64,000 nt of DNA, taken from assembly GCA_951799425.1 (NCBI GenBank), contig OX637399.1, positions 13,632,501 through 13,696,500 on the forward strand. The letters are read 5' to 3'. The notes beneath the pieces were generated by a model, which did not search any database, had not been told where the DNA came from, and worked only from the letters and a program-made list of their open reading frames with translations. The stretch comes from Ilex aquifolium (lineage: Eukaryota > Streptophyta > Magnoliopsida > Aquifoliales > Aquifoliaceae). The position numbers were made by a program, and so were the translations under genes. Of this stretch, positions 47,019 to 58,700 are shown piece after piece. Numbering within the stretch: position 1 is the stretch's first letter; each line of letters starts with the position of its first letter.

Positions 47019-47399
47019 ATAGTATTCTTTGTAGCTCTCTTAACAAAAGAATATCTAATTAAGCATTATAAAAAATTCCTCTTTCTAAATTAAGAGTCTG
47101 TGGTACTCTATTTTCCAAAAAAGCCTCAAAGAACTGTAAACCCTCATATATTTATAATAATGGATATGTTGTATTTTTTTGAGTATAAGATGTCATAAGA
47201 ATAAGGGGAAAATAGAGGGTACTACAAGTGGTTGGAGTGTTGAGTAGCATATTTGTGGTAAAGTTTATTGAAAATGGTAAGATACAGTCTTAGTATTTTA
47301 TTTATGACTTCTTACTATGACTTTAGAATGATCTGAAATTTTTAAAATAGAAATTAGATATCCAAAGGAATAAAAGTGTATTTCACAAAAATTCTGTGA
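44666..47399. other. NOT3 3' UTR and downstream sequence
   Basis: The start is the NOT3 3' UTR; its end is unknown. AATAAA-like signals lie at about 45403 and 45445, and a possible UTR splice donor at 44671. No second gene is recognised up to the LTR region. A (CT)n microsatellite of about 48 bases lies at 46968-47016. Confidence 0.5.
46968..47016. repeat. (CT)n microsatellite
   Basis: About 24 CT units without interruption. Confidence 0.95.
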
Positions 47400-48757
47400 A
47401 TAGCCTTTTAGGCAGGTCAAAATTGTGTTAGGAGTTAAAACAGGAAACTGGGTTCACATTCAAACGCCAGTTAGTCCCAGTACTTTGGTGTCTGACAGAA
47501 CTTCTAATAAAAGTTGAGATACTGGGAGCTTGTGACGTTCGAATGAAGTTCATGTTCGAAGTCAAGTTCGAACGCCATTTCCATATTCAAACACCATAGA
47601 CGTTTCAACAGGGATCAGACTCGCATAATTGTTCAGATTTTCTGACCGTATAAATATCCTAAGGACGTCCCTAGGTCAGTTTTAGTAGCTCTTGACCTTG
47701 GAAGAACCCTAGAAAGTGAGGAGGAAGAAGAAAAAGCACGATTGAAGAGGATTTCGCATAGAAGACGGATCAAACACGCTAGAATTCCACATCAAATCTT
47801 GGATTCAGGTAGGGATTTCTTCCTAGAGTCGTTCATTGAGGTTAGGGTTACTACTTATGTATGTTTTTCCTCTAAATCGTAAGTATATGATATGTAACCA
47901 TTGGTTCTTGGTTTTCTTACAAATTGTATCATTTATTGAATGAGATTAATATTTGGTAGCCATAAAACTCTCGTTCTTGTTATCAAAACCCTAGTTTTCA
48001 AGAAAGATAGGTTTTACATATGATATTTTTTTTTTCTTGATTTCTAAAAATGTTAGTGATGGTTTTGAACAATCAAACTACTTTCTTGCTAATCTCTTGC
48101 ATATTTTTTTTATAAAATTGCTCAATTGAAAAAATACTTGTGAAAGTATAATGCTTGGTTTACGTGTGATTTGGTGAATTGGCTTTCTATAGTATCTTTT
48201 ATATGAGTGGTTTGATGAATATGGGTGGCCATTGACCAAATATCGTAGAGTGGGTAGACACGTTTCTTACCCCGAGTGGTTTGAAGGTTCTCTATTACTC
48301 GTAATGGGGATTGGTGGCTTGCGAGGGTCAAACCACTATTCACATAGAGCTTAGTGCTCAACCCTTATTGTTAACATTTTACAGATTTCGGTTCAGAATA
48401 GGAGATTGGCATGGACGAGCAACTGGATTGGGAAGCCCAGATTGTTGCGGATGTGGTTCCCGAGGAGGATGTTTAAGATTATGTTTATGGATTGATTTAC
48501 ATGTTGGTCATGAAACAATGTTACAAAAAATATTTTATTTATTCCACAGTGTGATATTAATTAGTTTTTGGGAGACATGTTACATTTTGTTTTGGATGTA
48601 ATTGCGTAGGTTTGACACAATTGTTTTGGATTAGGTTTTAGTTATTAAGGTCAATGAATGGAATTATTTCTAATTGTGGTTAATTTTAGTTGCTCACATT
48701 GTATGAATTGTTATAGATTAGTAATGCCTTCTAGGGGGAATTTTAGGGTGTTATAGG
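47400..48757 (+). repeat. Gypsy-type LTR (left end uncertain)
   Basis: Fossil. A TATA-like box (gtataaata, about 47648) is followed by a leader-like stretch. The right end, ggaattttagggtgttata, is typical of plant Tekay/Del-type LTRs, which end in tgttaca. Its last bases coincide with the target site of the next LTR (48758). No primer-binding site or internal region follows, so it is a solo LTR or an LTR fragment. The start could lie anywhere between about 47100 and 47450. Confidence 0.55.
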
Positions 48758-51364
48758 TGTAAAACCTGAACAAAATTTGATTTTTTATGAAAAAAGGCAA
48801 AATGGTAATTAGTTAATACGGTACGGGTTGAAAACTCAAATTTTTTTAGGACTCGGATGATGAAACAGATCTCACCGTTAGATTCATCTCGCGAAATCTA
48901 GTTACCCGGTCAATTTTCGTTGAATTCTGAGACAGTTAAATTTTTCGCAGCTTACGATTCGATCAGGTGTCGCGTGACAAAAATAAACGTGATCGAAAAT
49001 TAATTGTGAAACATGAAAAATAATTTAAAGTTAGTTCAAATAAAATATTTCGAACATAACAAGAAACGAGATTTAGTTAATTCAGGATAAAACCGGATCA
49101 GGAAAAGACGGGACGTGTGGCGCGTTGTGAGCCAAGTATCCTAGGGGTATAAAATGGGGGAAAAATCAGATTTTCCCCCATTTTTGGTTGCTGATTTTCG
49201 ATAGACAGAGAGAGAGAAAGAAGAGAGGGAAATTCAAGGGCTCTTCCTCATTCTCCTTACAATATAGGGTCAATCGTTCGTCGAAACGCTTCGGACCAAG
49301 AACTAAAGTTGATCTACGCGACAAGAGCTACGTCTACATACCAAAAATCAGGGATTTCGCCGAAGTCTAAAAAACAGAATTTTTGGAAATCAAGATTTGA
49401 AGCTTGATTTGGGTTCTTGGGAGTTTTTATCACTCGTATTACGCTTCAAGAGGTAGGGTTCTTCTCCTAGCTAGGTTTATTTTCAACCTAAGGTTTTATA
49501 TGAAATGCGTAACAGGATTTGAGATGAAATCTCTAGTCTAAATGTATCTCTAGTGTAACTAGAGTATGAAAAATGGTATAAGAATGTATTGAACCAATTT
49601 TTGCATGAATTGAGTTTGTTGAGGATTGCTCATTGGGTGATTTCTTGAGAATGTGATAAATTGAGCATATGATTGTGTTTACATGATTTTGTGCATTTTG
49701 AGTGTTTGATAAAATGCCTATGATTGATTAAGTATGTTATTTGAATGAAATTGATATAACATGTTTTGTGATGATGTTAGAATGTAATTATATGCTTGAT
49801 GATATAAGATACATTGAGGATTTGAAGTTGTTCACAATGTGCACATGACATGTTGAACATGATGTCGAAATTGAAATTGAAAACTTGGTTGCATAGTGAT
49901 ATGACATGCAATTGTTCATTATATTTCATATGCACGGAAAGCATCACATTCATGGGCATGTGACATGGGTGTGAATGTGTGCATAGTTTTGATAAAACAC
50001 TATTCTTGTTGGATGATGCGTGGGCTCAGAAAAGTTGAGTCAATGTTCGACTAACTCGCACGGGTTTGTATTGAAAATAGGGTCGAGATTAGCAAGAAAT
50101 ACTAGATTATCTCTCGGGTGCAAGACTCGGTAATTTGGATACGTACTCCGTTGGTATTGAGTCCATAAAGTATGTCGGCATATGCGGAGCCGTTGGTGGA
50201 ACGCCATAGATGTCATGTCGGTTAGGTACCAATTGGTGGAAGTCCATAAATACCCACCCCAAGAAAGACCCGAAAATTATAAATGGTCATTGGATATGTA
50301 ACATCAGTGGCGGGGGTTTGAAATGTCCGGATTCATACGCATGACATTGCATGTGTTATAAGAGCCGGTGGAAGGCTCGGGTTGCATTGCATGTGTGAGT
50401 CTCACCTCATAACATAGCATAGCATTATGACATTCATTTCTTGAAGTTGTATATTCTTGGATGAATGTTTGTTTGATTGCTGAATTGTATGTCAGCATTT
50501 CATATGCATCTAGGTTAGGGAGTAGCCTCTTTAGGAGATATTATATTGAGCGTGACTCACTTTTTATGGGGACAACATTTCATGTACGGGACAAGCACCG
50601 GTGGATGTCTCTCACATGGGACCTTGTTGAAAAGAAGGCGACATGTGGCTTTGAGCTTGTATTTTGTAAAACGATCGTGTAATTTGTGTTGGACTTGTAA
50701 GGTTGTATAAATGATTGTATAATCAACTCATATGTACTATGTTTTGTGTAAAATTAGATGTTGTATGAGTTTGGGTAAATGTTGTATGAGATTGTGTGAG
50801 TCGAAATTAAAAAATGATTGAATTTGGAGAAAATTGGGCCCTACTACCGGTAGCACGATTCTAGTGGGCTCCGCTATCGGTAGCTTACTGGTAGTGGACA
50901 GTTACTGGTAGCTCGCTGGCAGAGGGCTCAGCTACCGGTAGCATGTACACGAGCTACCAGTAGCTCTTCCAAAATTTTCAAAAATTCAACCCTTGAGCCC
51001 TTTTGTTCAAAGGATGTAAATAAAATAATATTAAGGACAATTTGATGTATATTGGACCTTGGAATGGTCAAGTGATTGAAATGTATGCAGGTTATGCGTT
51101 TGGGAGTGTCCATTACAAGGGAGACTCTGCCCAAACTCTGTGTTGATTACGATTCCGATGAAAGGGATGTTATGACGTGATGTCGGATTATGCATTTGGG
51201 AGTGTCCAGTACAAAGGAGACTCTGCTCAAACTCTATGTTGATTACGATCCCGGTGAAGGGGATGTTATGATGTGATGTCGGGTTATACGGCATTCGCGA
51301 GTTCTTCCGCGAGTAATGAGTGATCAACGGATTGACAAAAGACCCCAATTTTAGGGGCATCACA
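48758..51364 (+). repeat. Large solo LTR, 2,607 bp
   Basis: Fossil. It begins tgtaaaacctg and ends ggggcatcaca, so TG...CA, and is flanked by atagg (48753-48757) and acagg (51365-51369), a 5-bp target duplication matching at four of five positions. A TATA box (gtataaaatggg, about 49148) precedes a leader-like stretch. There is no internal region, so this is a solo LTR left by recombination between two LTRs. It contains a CTACCGGTAG-rich patch (50838-50965) and a 96-bp tandem duplication (51091-51282). Confidence 0.78.
51091..51282 (+). repeat. 96-bp tandem duplication inside the solo LTR
   Basis: Two units, 51091-51186 and 51187-51282, share segments such as 'ggagactctgc' and 'ttgattacgat'. 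They differ at about ten positions. Confidence 0.85.
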
Positions 51365-51369
51365 ACAGG

Positions 51370-52715
51370 AACATAAGACCAACATAGATTTAGAGAATAA
51401 AAGTTTTGGATTGTGCTAGAGAATGTCTTGGTCAAAGAAAAGTGCTATTGTGACAAACTTAACACCAATGATCAACTTGTGTACAGTAGATGAAAATAAT
51501 AATCAATAGTAGGCAATATTATTCTAGATGTCCTAATAGTTTCTAATCTAGTTTCTAACTCGAATGAAAATCAGTCCCAATATAACACAATTCAACCTAC
51601 TAACAATTATTGAATGAAAAAGTAAGAACAAAAATAATCATTCAATTAAGCTCTTCTTTGTCATAGAACGTCTTCTAAGTAAACATAGATTGCAATCTTG
51701 GGCTCGCAGTTTATAGAAAATCATAGAAGGACCAACATATTAAACATAGGGCAATTACGCAATTCCAAGCTCATTCAAACGCATCCAATTAATTTATTTA
51801 AACAAGGTATTGCACTAATTGGTGATTCAATCCATAATAGAATATAAAAAAGAAACATATCAAAAAAGAAAAACATAGATAATAAGTCAATACCTGTTGA
51901 GCAACACTTCATTCTCTTTCAAATACACAATAGAGTGTTTAACCCGAAACTAAAAGTAAAAAATTAGAAGCAATACAAATAAATCCAGTTCAAATGCATT
52001 TAGAACCCACACCGTGTTAGTACTTAAATCCCAAGGGTATACATAAAAACGGAAAAATTGTGAGACAATTACATAGGCAGGTAAAATTTGTGAGTGGAGG
52101 ATTTGGAATTAGGTGTGTTGATTGAACAAATATATTGCTAATTCAACGTTTCTAAAGTCAACACATTCAAAAGAAGCAAAAATAATAAGAGTCAAATGAC
52201 ATATTTCCTTAAACAATATAACTGACAAATAAACTACATCCTTCATGCTCAAAAGAAAAAATGAGAATAGGGCCTTTGTTGCCACGCCAGCATATGCTAG
52301 GCAGGATTAGATTGAGCAGTATAAAGGTTACTTTCTTGGCAGGGATTGCCATTTACATTTAACTCCTTTTGAAATTAGCAGATGAAAGAATAAACCACCC
52401 CTTACCCTTTGGGAAAAGCTTTTATAGAAGCATTTGGAAGCTCCATCTCGGCAAGCACATTGCTATGGATCACTATTGCTTACAACCTCTTCCTTGCATC
52501 ATTTGGCAACCCCTTTCGGAGTTCAAGCACGAGTACCACCACTCGCATTAGTCTTCTTTGCCTGCAGGTGTGGTCTGGATGTTAAATGTATACATAATTT
52601 AGAAAAGAAGCAATAAACAATTTGCAAAACGATTTCTATATCTAACTATTAGTGACGCATGAAGTTATGCTTACAAATTTATACTTGTACTACTAATAAA
52701 CTATTATGTAGTTTG
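51370..52715. other. Unassigned intergenic sequence
   Basis: AT-rich. A more GC-balanced patch at 52370-52610 has two overlapping short open frames but no recognised domain. No delimited repeat. Confidence 0.45.
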
Positions 52716-52720
52716 AGGAG

Positions 52721-53470
52721 TGAAGGGGTCGATAAATTCGGATCATCATCTGACAATTAAAATTGGACATGTGACAGGTTGCACATGCTGAAAAGAGTTA
52801 TTTGGAATGACTTTACTACGACCAAGCAAGTCGCTAGGCTATCCGGGCCGAGCTAAAGTTGGTCCAACCGAGCAGAGGATAAGATCGCACCGGGCAAATA
52901 ACTAGGCTATCCTGGCTGAGCTAAAATTGGTCCAACTGAGCAGAGGATAAGATCCGATCGAGCAGATAGCTATGCTATCCTAGCCAAGCTAAACTTAGTT
53001 CGACCGAGCAAAGAATAAGATCCGACCAAGCAGATAACTAGGCTATCTCGAAAAGTCAGAAACAGTGCTAGGCGACCAATGAGGAAATTGCCTAAATCAT
53101 AGGAACGCAAAATTAACATGTGAACTAAATCGACTAATGAGAAAGGAAACCCTATAAGGGTCAAACATGAATTAAGGAAGAACTGACTGAAATTTAGGTG
53201 TGCCACCATATTCCAACGAGGACGGTAGTCCTGAATAATCAGAGACAAACTCCCTATAAATACCAGTGAAACTTAAGTCTAAGGTACACACTTGCTCTAG
53301 CAAATTGAATACACTCTCTCGTGTCATTATTGACTTAAGCATCAAAGTGTCTCCGGGCGGTACCCCACGGGTCTATGGCAGTTTGTTCATTTTGAAAGTC
53401 AAAGACGATTTCGAGTACTCATTCCAAACAAATCTCTTTATTTTGATAGGTGCAGATTTTTCCACCTACA
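52721..53470 (+). repeat. Solo LTR with perfect target duplication
   Basis: Fossil. The 750-bp sequence begins tgaaggggtcgataaattc, ends ccacctaca and is flanked by aggag on both sides (52716-52720 and 53471-53475). Inside, three ~65-bp units built on 'aggctatcc...gagctaaa...ccgagcagaggataagatc' lie at 52826-53050. No internal region, hence a solo LTR. A related LTR lies in inverted orientation at 55012-55743. Confidence 0.85.
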
Positions 53471-53515
53471 AGGAGAATATATGAATCTAATATATTGACA
53501 AAACACGTGACCTAG

Positions 53516-54326
53516 TAGGGGTGCAACTTGGGTTGGGTAACCCGATTTCAACCCGAGCCCAATCTGAAAAAATTAGGGCTTAGGTTAGGATTTTTAATAC
53601 TTGGGTTGGGCTTGGGTCCAAAAACCCCAACCCGAATTCAATTTGGGCCGGGCTCGGGTTGAGGCATCCCGAACCCGAGCCCAACCCGAACCCGACAAAT
53701 TAAAAAAACTCGAGCCCAACCCGAAAAAATTAGGGCTTGGGTTAGGATTTTTAATACTTGGGTTGGGCTTGGGTCCAAAAACCCCAACCCGAATTCAATT
53801 TGGGCCGGGCTCGGGTTGAGGCATCCCGAACCCGAGCCCAACCCGAACCCGACAAATTAAAAAAAAATTATATATATATATATAAAGCATTAGCATTTTT
53901 TTTTCATTTTTACTTCATCGTCCTCTATTTCTTGTTGCTTGCTACTCTGTTATGCATGATTAGTGGTGATAGTGTGATATTTTAAGTTTAATGTTTTTAT
54001 GGGTCTAATTTCTATATTTTCTGAGATTGTGCTCTGAGATCACAAGTTTTTTGGTGTGAAAGCAGATGATCAATAATCATGCACTGTTATGAATGAAATA
54101 TATTGATTGTTTTATGAATTTGTAATTATTCTTCCCTCTCTCTGTCTCTCTTGCAGTGAACCCGAATTCAACCCGAGCCCGCCCGAATTAAACTCGGGCA
54201 GTGCTCGGGTTGAGTTCCTCAACCCGAGGTAGGGTTAGAGTTAGGGTTAGGGTTGAAGATTATATACCTAGGGTTGGGTTAGGGTTGACTGTCTAACCCG
54301 CCCAACCCACCCGAGTTGCACCCCTA
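53516..54326. mobile_element. Non-autonomous hAT element, 811 bp
   Basis: Inverted ends taggggtgcaact and a perfect 8-bp target duplication tgacctag (53508-53515 and 54327-54334) are hAT hallmarks. The ends are rich in 'aacccgagccc' motifs. A 157-bp segment is repeated in tandem (about 53551-53707 and 53708-53864), nearly without change. The open frames at 53601-53819 and 53638-53841 are products of this repeat and not genes. No transposase is present. Confidence 0.9.
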
Positions 54327-54705
54327 TGACCTAGTGCTTCTTTTGCATCTATTATGTTTGTTAGAATTGCATAGAAACAATTATTCAAATAGTAAAAGAC
54401 TACATGTTCTAGAATAGAAATAAAATACATAATCAAAGGAATCATATATAGAACATCAATGCAGTTCAAGTAAAGAGAGAATTGATACATGCTCAAGCAA
54501 CACACCGGTTTTGCAACACACCCACGGAGAGAGAAAAGAGTTTTGAGCTAGACAATGGTTTAGCTATGTTCAATAATATGGCGTAAAGCTTCTTCAGGAA
54601 TATTGCTAGAGAAACCATGTGTAGCATCTTCAAGAAATGGCCTTCTAAATGCCCAAGCAAAAAGGAAAAATCCTCTGTTGGAAAGCAAACTGAATGTGAG
54701 CGTTA

Positions 54706-54909
54706 TCTATAATATAAAATTAGGAAGGCTTCAATAAGCCCATCCGACAGTCTCAAATAGACTCATCTAACGGCCACTAACATCTCTGTCAAAACCATTC
54801 ACATTAAATTTCTTCTCCCCTCCCCCCCTCAAATCCATCACTTCTAACTTATCTCACGATTTTATTAGGTTTACGTTGTACCGTGCCTTCAGGCACAGGT
54901 TACCCCTAG
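54706..54909 (+). mobile_element. Mini-Helitron, 204 bp
   Basis: The start is TC in tctataatataaaattagg, a common plant Helitron 5' end, and the last bases are CTAG (54906-54909). Nine bases before the end is a perfect 6-bp hairpin, gtgcct-tc-aggcac (54883-54896). The element sits between A (54705) and T (54910), as Helitrons do, with no target duplication. Non-coding. Confidence 0.78.
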
Positions 54910-55011
54910 TATGACTATAAACGGACCGTAGAAGATGGAAAGGAACTATACATAATTGATATTTGTCTATGATTTTGGAATTACAAATATTAAACAATCA
55001 TTTATCATAGA

Positions 55012-55743
55012 TGTAAGGGGAAAAATCTGCACCTATCAAAATAAAGAGATTTGTTTGAAATGAATACTCGAGATCGTCTTTGACTTGCAAAACGATCAAA
55101 CTGTCATAAACCAGTGGGGTACCGACCGGAAGCACTCCGATGCGTAAGTCAGTAATGACATGAGGGAGTATTCAATTTGCTAGAGAAAGTGTGCGTACTT
55201 TAGATTTAAGCCTTATCGATATTTATTAGGAGCCTGTCCCCGATTACTCCGGACTACCGTCCTCGTTGGAATATGGTGGCACAGCTAAATTTCAATCAGT
55301 CATTCCTTAATTCATGTTTAACCCTTATAGGGTTTCCTTTCTCATTAGTCGATTTAAGGCACATGCTAATTATGTGTTCCTATGATTTATGCAATTTTCT
55401 CATTGATCGCCTAGCATCGTCTCTGACTTTTCGGGATAGCCTAGTTATCTGCTTGGTTGGTATACTCTGTTTGTCCGGACTAAGTTTAGTTGGACCAGGA
55501 TAGCCTAGCTATCTGCTCAGTCGAATTTTATCCTCTGTTTGGTCGGAACAATTTTAGCTCAACTAGGATAGCCTAGCTATCTGCTCGGTTGGATCTTATC
55601 TTTTGCTCGATCGGACAAACTTTTGCTCGGCCCGAATAGCCTAGCTACTTGCTCAGTCGTAGTAGAATCATTTCAAATAACTCTTTTCAATACGTGCAAC
55701 CTACCACGTGTCCAATTATGATCAGAATTTATCGACCCCTTCA
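55012..55743 (-). repeat. LTR related to 52721-53470, inverted
   Basis: Fossil. It begins tgtaaggggaaaaatctgc and ends tatcgaccccttca on the plus strand, matching the other LTR over its whole length in reverse, including the ~65-bp internal units (55430-55660). The flanks (ataga, cttgc) do not match, and a purine-rich tract (ctaagggcaag on the minus strand) adjoins at 55744. It may therefore be the 3' LTR of an element whose interior lies to the right. Confidence 0.7.
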
Positions 55744-58700
55744 CTTGCCCTTAGAGAATATTTTTCATGTGGCACACTGGGAGATATTCTTTGTTTACAA
55801 TCCTTTCTCTCATTAATTGTCTTGTATTGTTCCTTATGAAAAGGCATTTTTTGTGTCCCTTTCCCCTAGCAAAGAGGTCCTACATTAATGAAGGGCTTCG
55901 GAGTTCAATATTTAAAAAAAATTTCAATCATGGCCCCCTTCCCCTAGCCAAGAGGACCTGCCTCATTGAAGAGTTCGGGCATCAGTCCTTGGTCACTTAT
56001 TGTGACCCTTGTACCGATCTGCTAATCTAATCGGTCTTCAAACTTTACCCGTTTAGCTTACACCGTCGTGCCTAACCGTGGGCCTAAGTTTGATCGGATG
56101 GCTACACCTGAGCTAGGTCCCTGCCTCAGTCAGTATTTTTTCCTCCCTACCTTAGCAGTAGGTTGGTTTATGCCCGAGCCTACTCGGGTCTTTCATGTGG
56201 CAGGTACTCCACAAAAGGATTAGCTCTGAAACTCAATCCTATTTGTTCACTAGAGGTACTCCCTGGTGATGTTGCGACATCATTCATAAGGCAGTTACTC
56301 CACAAAGATTAGCTCTAAGGCTCAATCTTATTTACTCGCGGGAGGTATTTCGTTGTTAGGCATATTTCTTGTGGTAGGTACTCCACAAAAAGATTAGCTC
56401 TGAAGCTCAATCTTATTCATTCACGGGAGGTACTCCGTTGTTAGACGTCTTTCACATGGTAGATACTCCATAAAAAGATTAGCTCTCAAGCTTAATAAAT
56501 TCTGAAGCTTAACCATTTAGGGTTGGTTGTTAAGATCAACTTTAAAGCTTAATCTTATTTACTCGCGGGAGGTACTCCGCTGTTAGGCATCTTTCATGTG
56601 GCAGGTATTCTACAAAAAGGTTAGCTCTGACGAGGCGCAACTCAAAAACTCAATCATGTCAGTATGTGGGAGGCACTCCCTTGAAGTGATATAGCATCAG
56701 TAATCCCAGCTCAAGAGCTTAGGCATTTTCACTTATAAGAGGATGTTGATTCTTATTTCAGCTGGTATCATTTTGTTCGATCGAGGTTGTGCCTTATGTC
56801 TCATTAGTGTCAAATCTACCTGCTTACAATTAGATCCTCTGTTTCTTATTTGCAAGTATTAAGAATTTCTCTCATAGAATGAATGGGTAGACTCTAGACC
56901 TCTCAGGTCAATATTTACCGCACATGGTGGCACACAATGTTGGAGACGATCATTTTTCTTCCTCGCTCAATAGACATTCATTCAAGTCGATGGAACAATT
57001 GTTGTTACCAGTCCCAGTGAAAAAGTCTCTTGTAGAAATTGAGTTTCTTTTCATTTAATGGTTTCACTTAGTATACCAAAGACAACCATGGAAATGTACT
57101 TTCGAGTTGTTGTACCAACCCCAAATCATCCACTATGCTCGGGATGAAATTATACATCTTTTCATGATAAGCCGACCAGCCATATGTGCAGTTTGATGCA
57201 CCATGAACCGGGATCAGATCAAGAGAAATTTTGAATTAGATCTCTTTGGACAAGTGATGCAGGTTTCCTAATGGATGTCCATGCAACAGCAAGAGGCCGC
57301 CTGAGATGGCCACCACAAGTAGTCCGATTCTTGATGAATCCAAGTCAGTCCAAATTCTATTCCATAGAATATTAATATGCTCTTCCCGATATGGAGAGAC
57401 ACTGGTTTCTTTTTGGCTATTTGATCATCTCAGAATTTGAGAATTTATATTCTGTTCATTCTTAATTGTAGAAGCATGAGATAGTGGTTAGGGATCGCAT
57501 TATTAGTAACGGAGCCTGTTAAAAAGACATAGCTAGAGCTCGTCCTTTCAGTCCTAAGGTGAGACTCTTCTCGGTTCTTCGATACCCATTCGTTGATTTT
57601 TCCAAGATTTTACGAAAATTCAATTATTAGGTGCTCAGGTTATGAACCCATGACAACTAGAAGACAATGGAATTACCCTAGTGAAGGAGTAGTATTTTCT
57701 ACCTAAATTATCACAAGCTATGCGAGCTGACCATCATTGATGCCATATCGATAAGGAACTAACCTTAATCTGTCCACCTGATTATCAGAAGAAATCCTCC
57801 TTGCAATGGTGTTTAAAATGTCGAGGTTGGACAACCGCGAGCGATGTACCCACAAACCGTTCTTGGTTTATTTTGATTCGTCAGCCACCTTCTTGAGTGT
57901 GCCAACAATACCCAATTGCAAGAATCATGGGCCTTGTCCACAGGATCAATGTTATCATCACGCATAAAGATCGTGGAGATCAGCCTCTGGGTGAACAAGT
58001 CGAGGTGAAGTAGTAATAGAAGCATCGAACCAGGACCGTTTAACTTCTTGCGTAAACGGTGAACATCCAATAAAAGAATATTAACTTCTTTGTCAGCGAA
58101 TAAGAATACTAAGTTTGGGTTGCCTTGAGCAAATTGAAGAATTGTAGTTATATATATCCATTTTCATTGTGTGATGCCTTGGCAGTCATAACCTGGCCAG
58201 AGGAACTTTGGATGCCCCAAATACAATTTGACACACTAGGCCAATGTTGAATGGGTGTTACCTTAGTGAGACGATTTGGATTGGAATAGGATTCGAATGT
58301 TCATCAGCAATGTTTATCCTATTCTGTCTTGCAAGAATAATTCTCCCTACATGTTGAGAATAGGGGTGTTGATCCCTTAAATTCCACCACTAATGTTATA
58401 TTAGGAAATCTCTTATTATGATCCTACCAATGATGCACCAAATTAGATTCAGGCTCGATCATCTCTTCGAAAGTGCTGAAGACATTCTTGATTTTCCTAG
58501 TTTCAATGATTTTGGAGGTCATTCTATTCAATATCTAGAAGTATTCAGTTTGCACAAGGGGGCGTCCTGATTTTCCTCCAGAATGATTGTACTCTGTTGT
58601 TGTTCAACTGAATGCCCAAGTAGTTCTTTTACGGAGAAAATCCTCCTAGTGGAATTTGCTTTGTCTACTTCGGCTCCTGCTCTAATAAATCCCTGGTGAT

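Noticed and set aside
52369-52616. Overlapping 60-residue frames in a more GC-balanced patch, possible exon of a transporter-like gene
   Set aside because: No motif could be confirmed, and no splice-linked neighbouring exons were found.
53601-53985. Repeated 'MGWAWVQKPQPEFNLGRARVE' open frames
   Set aside because: These are translations of the 157-bp tandem repeat within the hAT element, not a protein family.
54225-54290. Telomere-like 'ggttagggttaggg' run
   Set aside because: The plant telomere unit is TTTAGGG. This is a short degenerate stretch within the hAT subterminal repeats, not an interstitial telomere.
52716-55748. One large transposon with 0.74-kb terminal inverted repeats
   Set aside because: The left arm has its own perfect 5-bp duplication and TG...CA ends, so it is a solo LTR; the right arm is a related LTR in the other direction.
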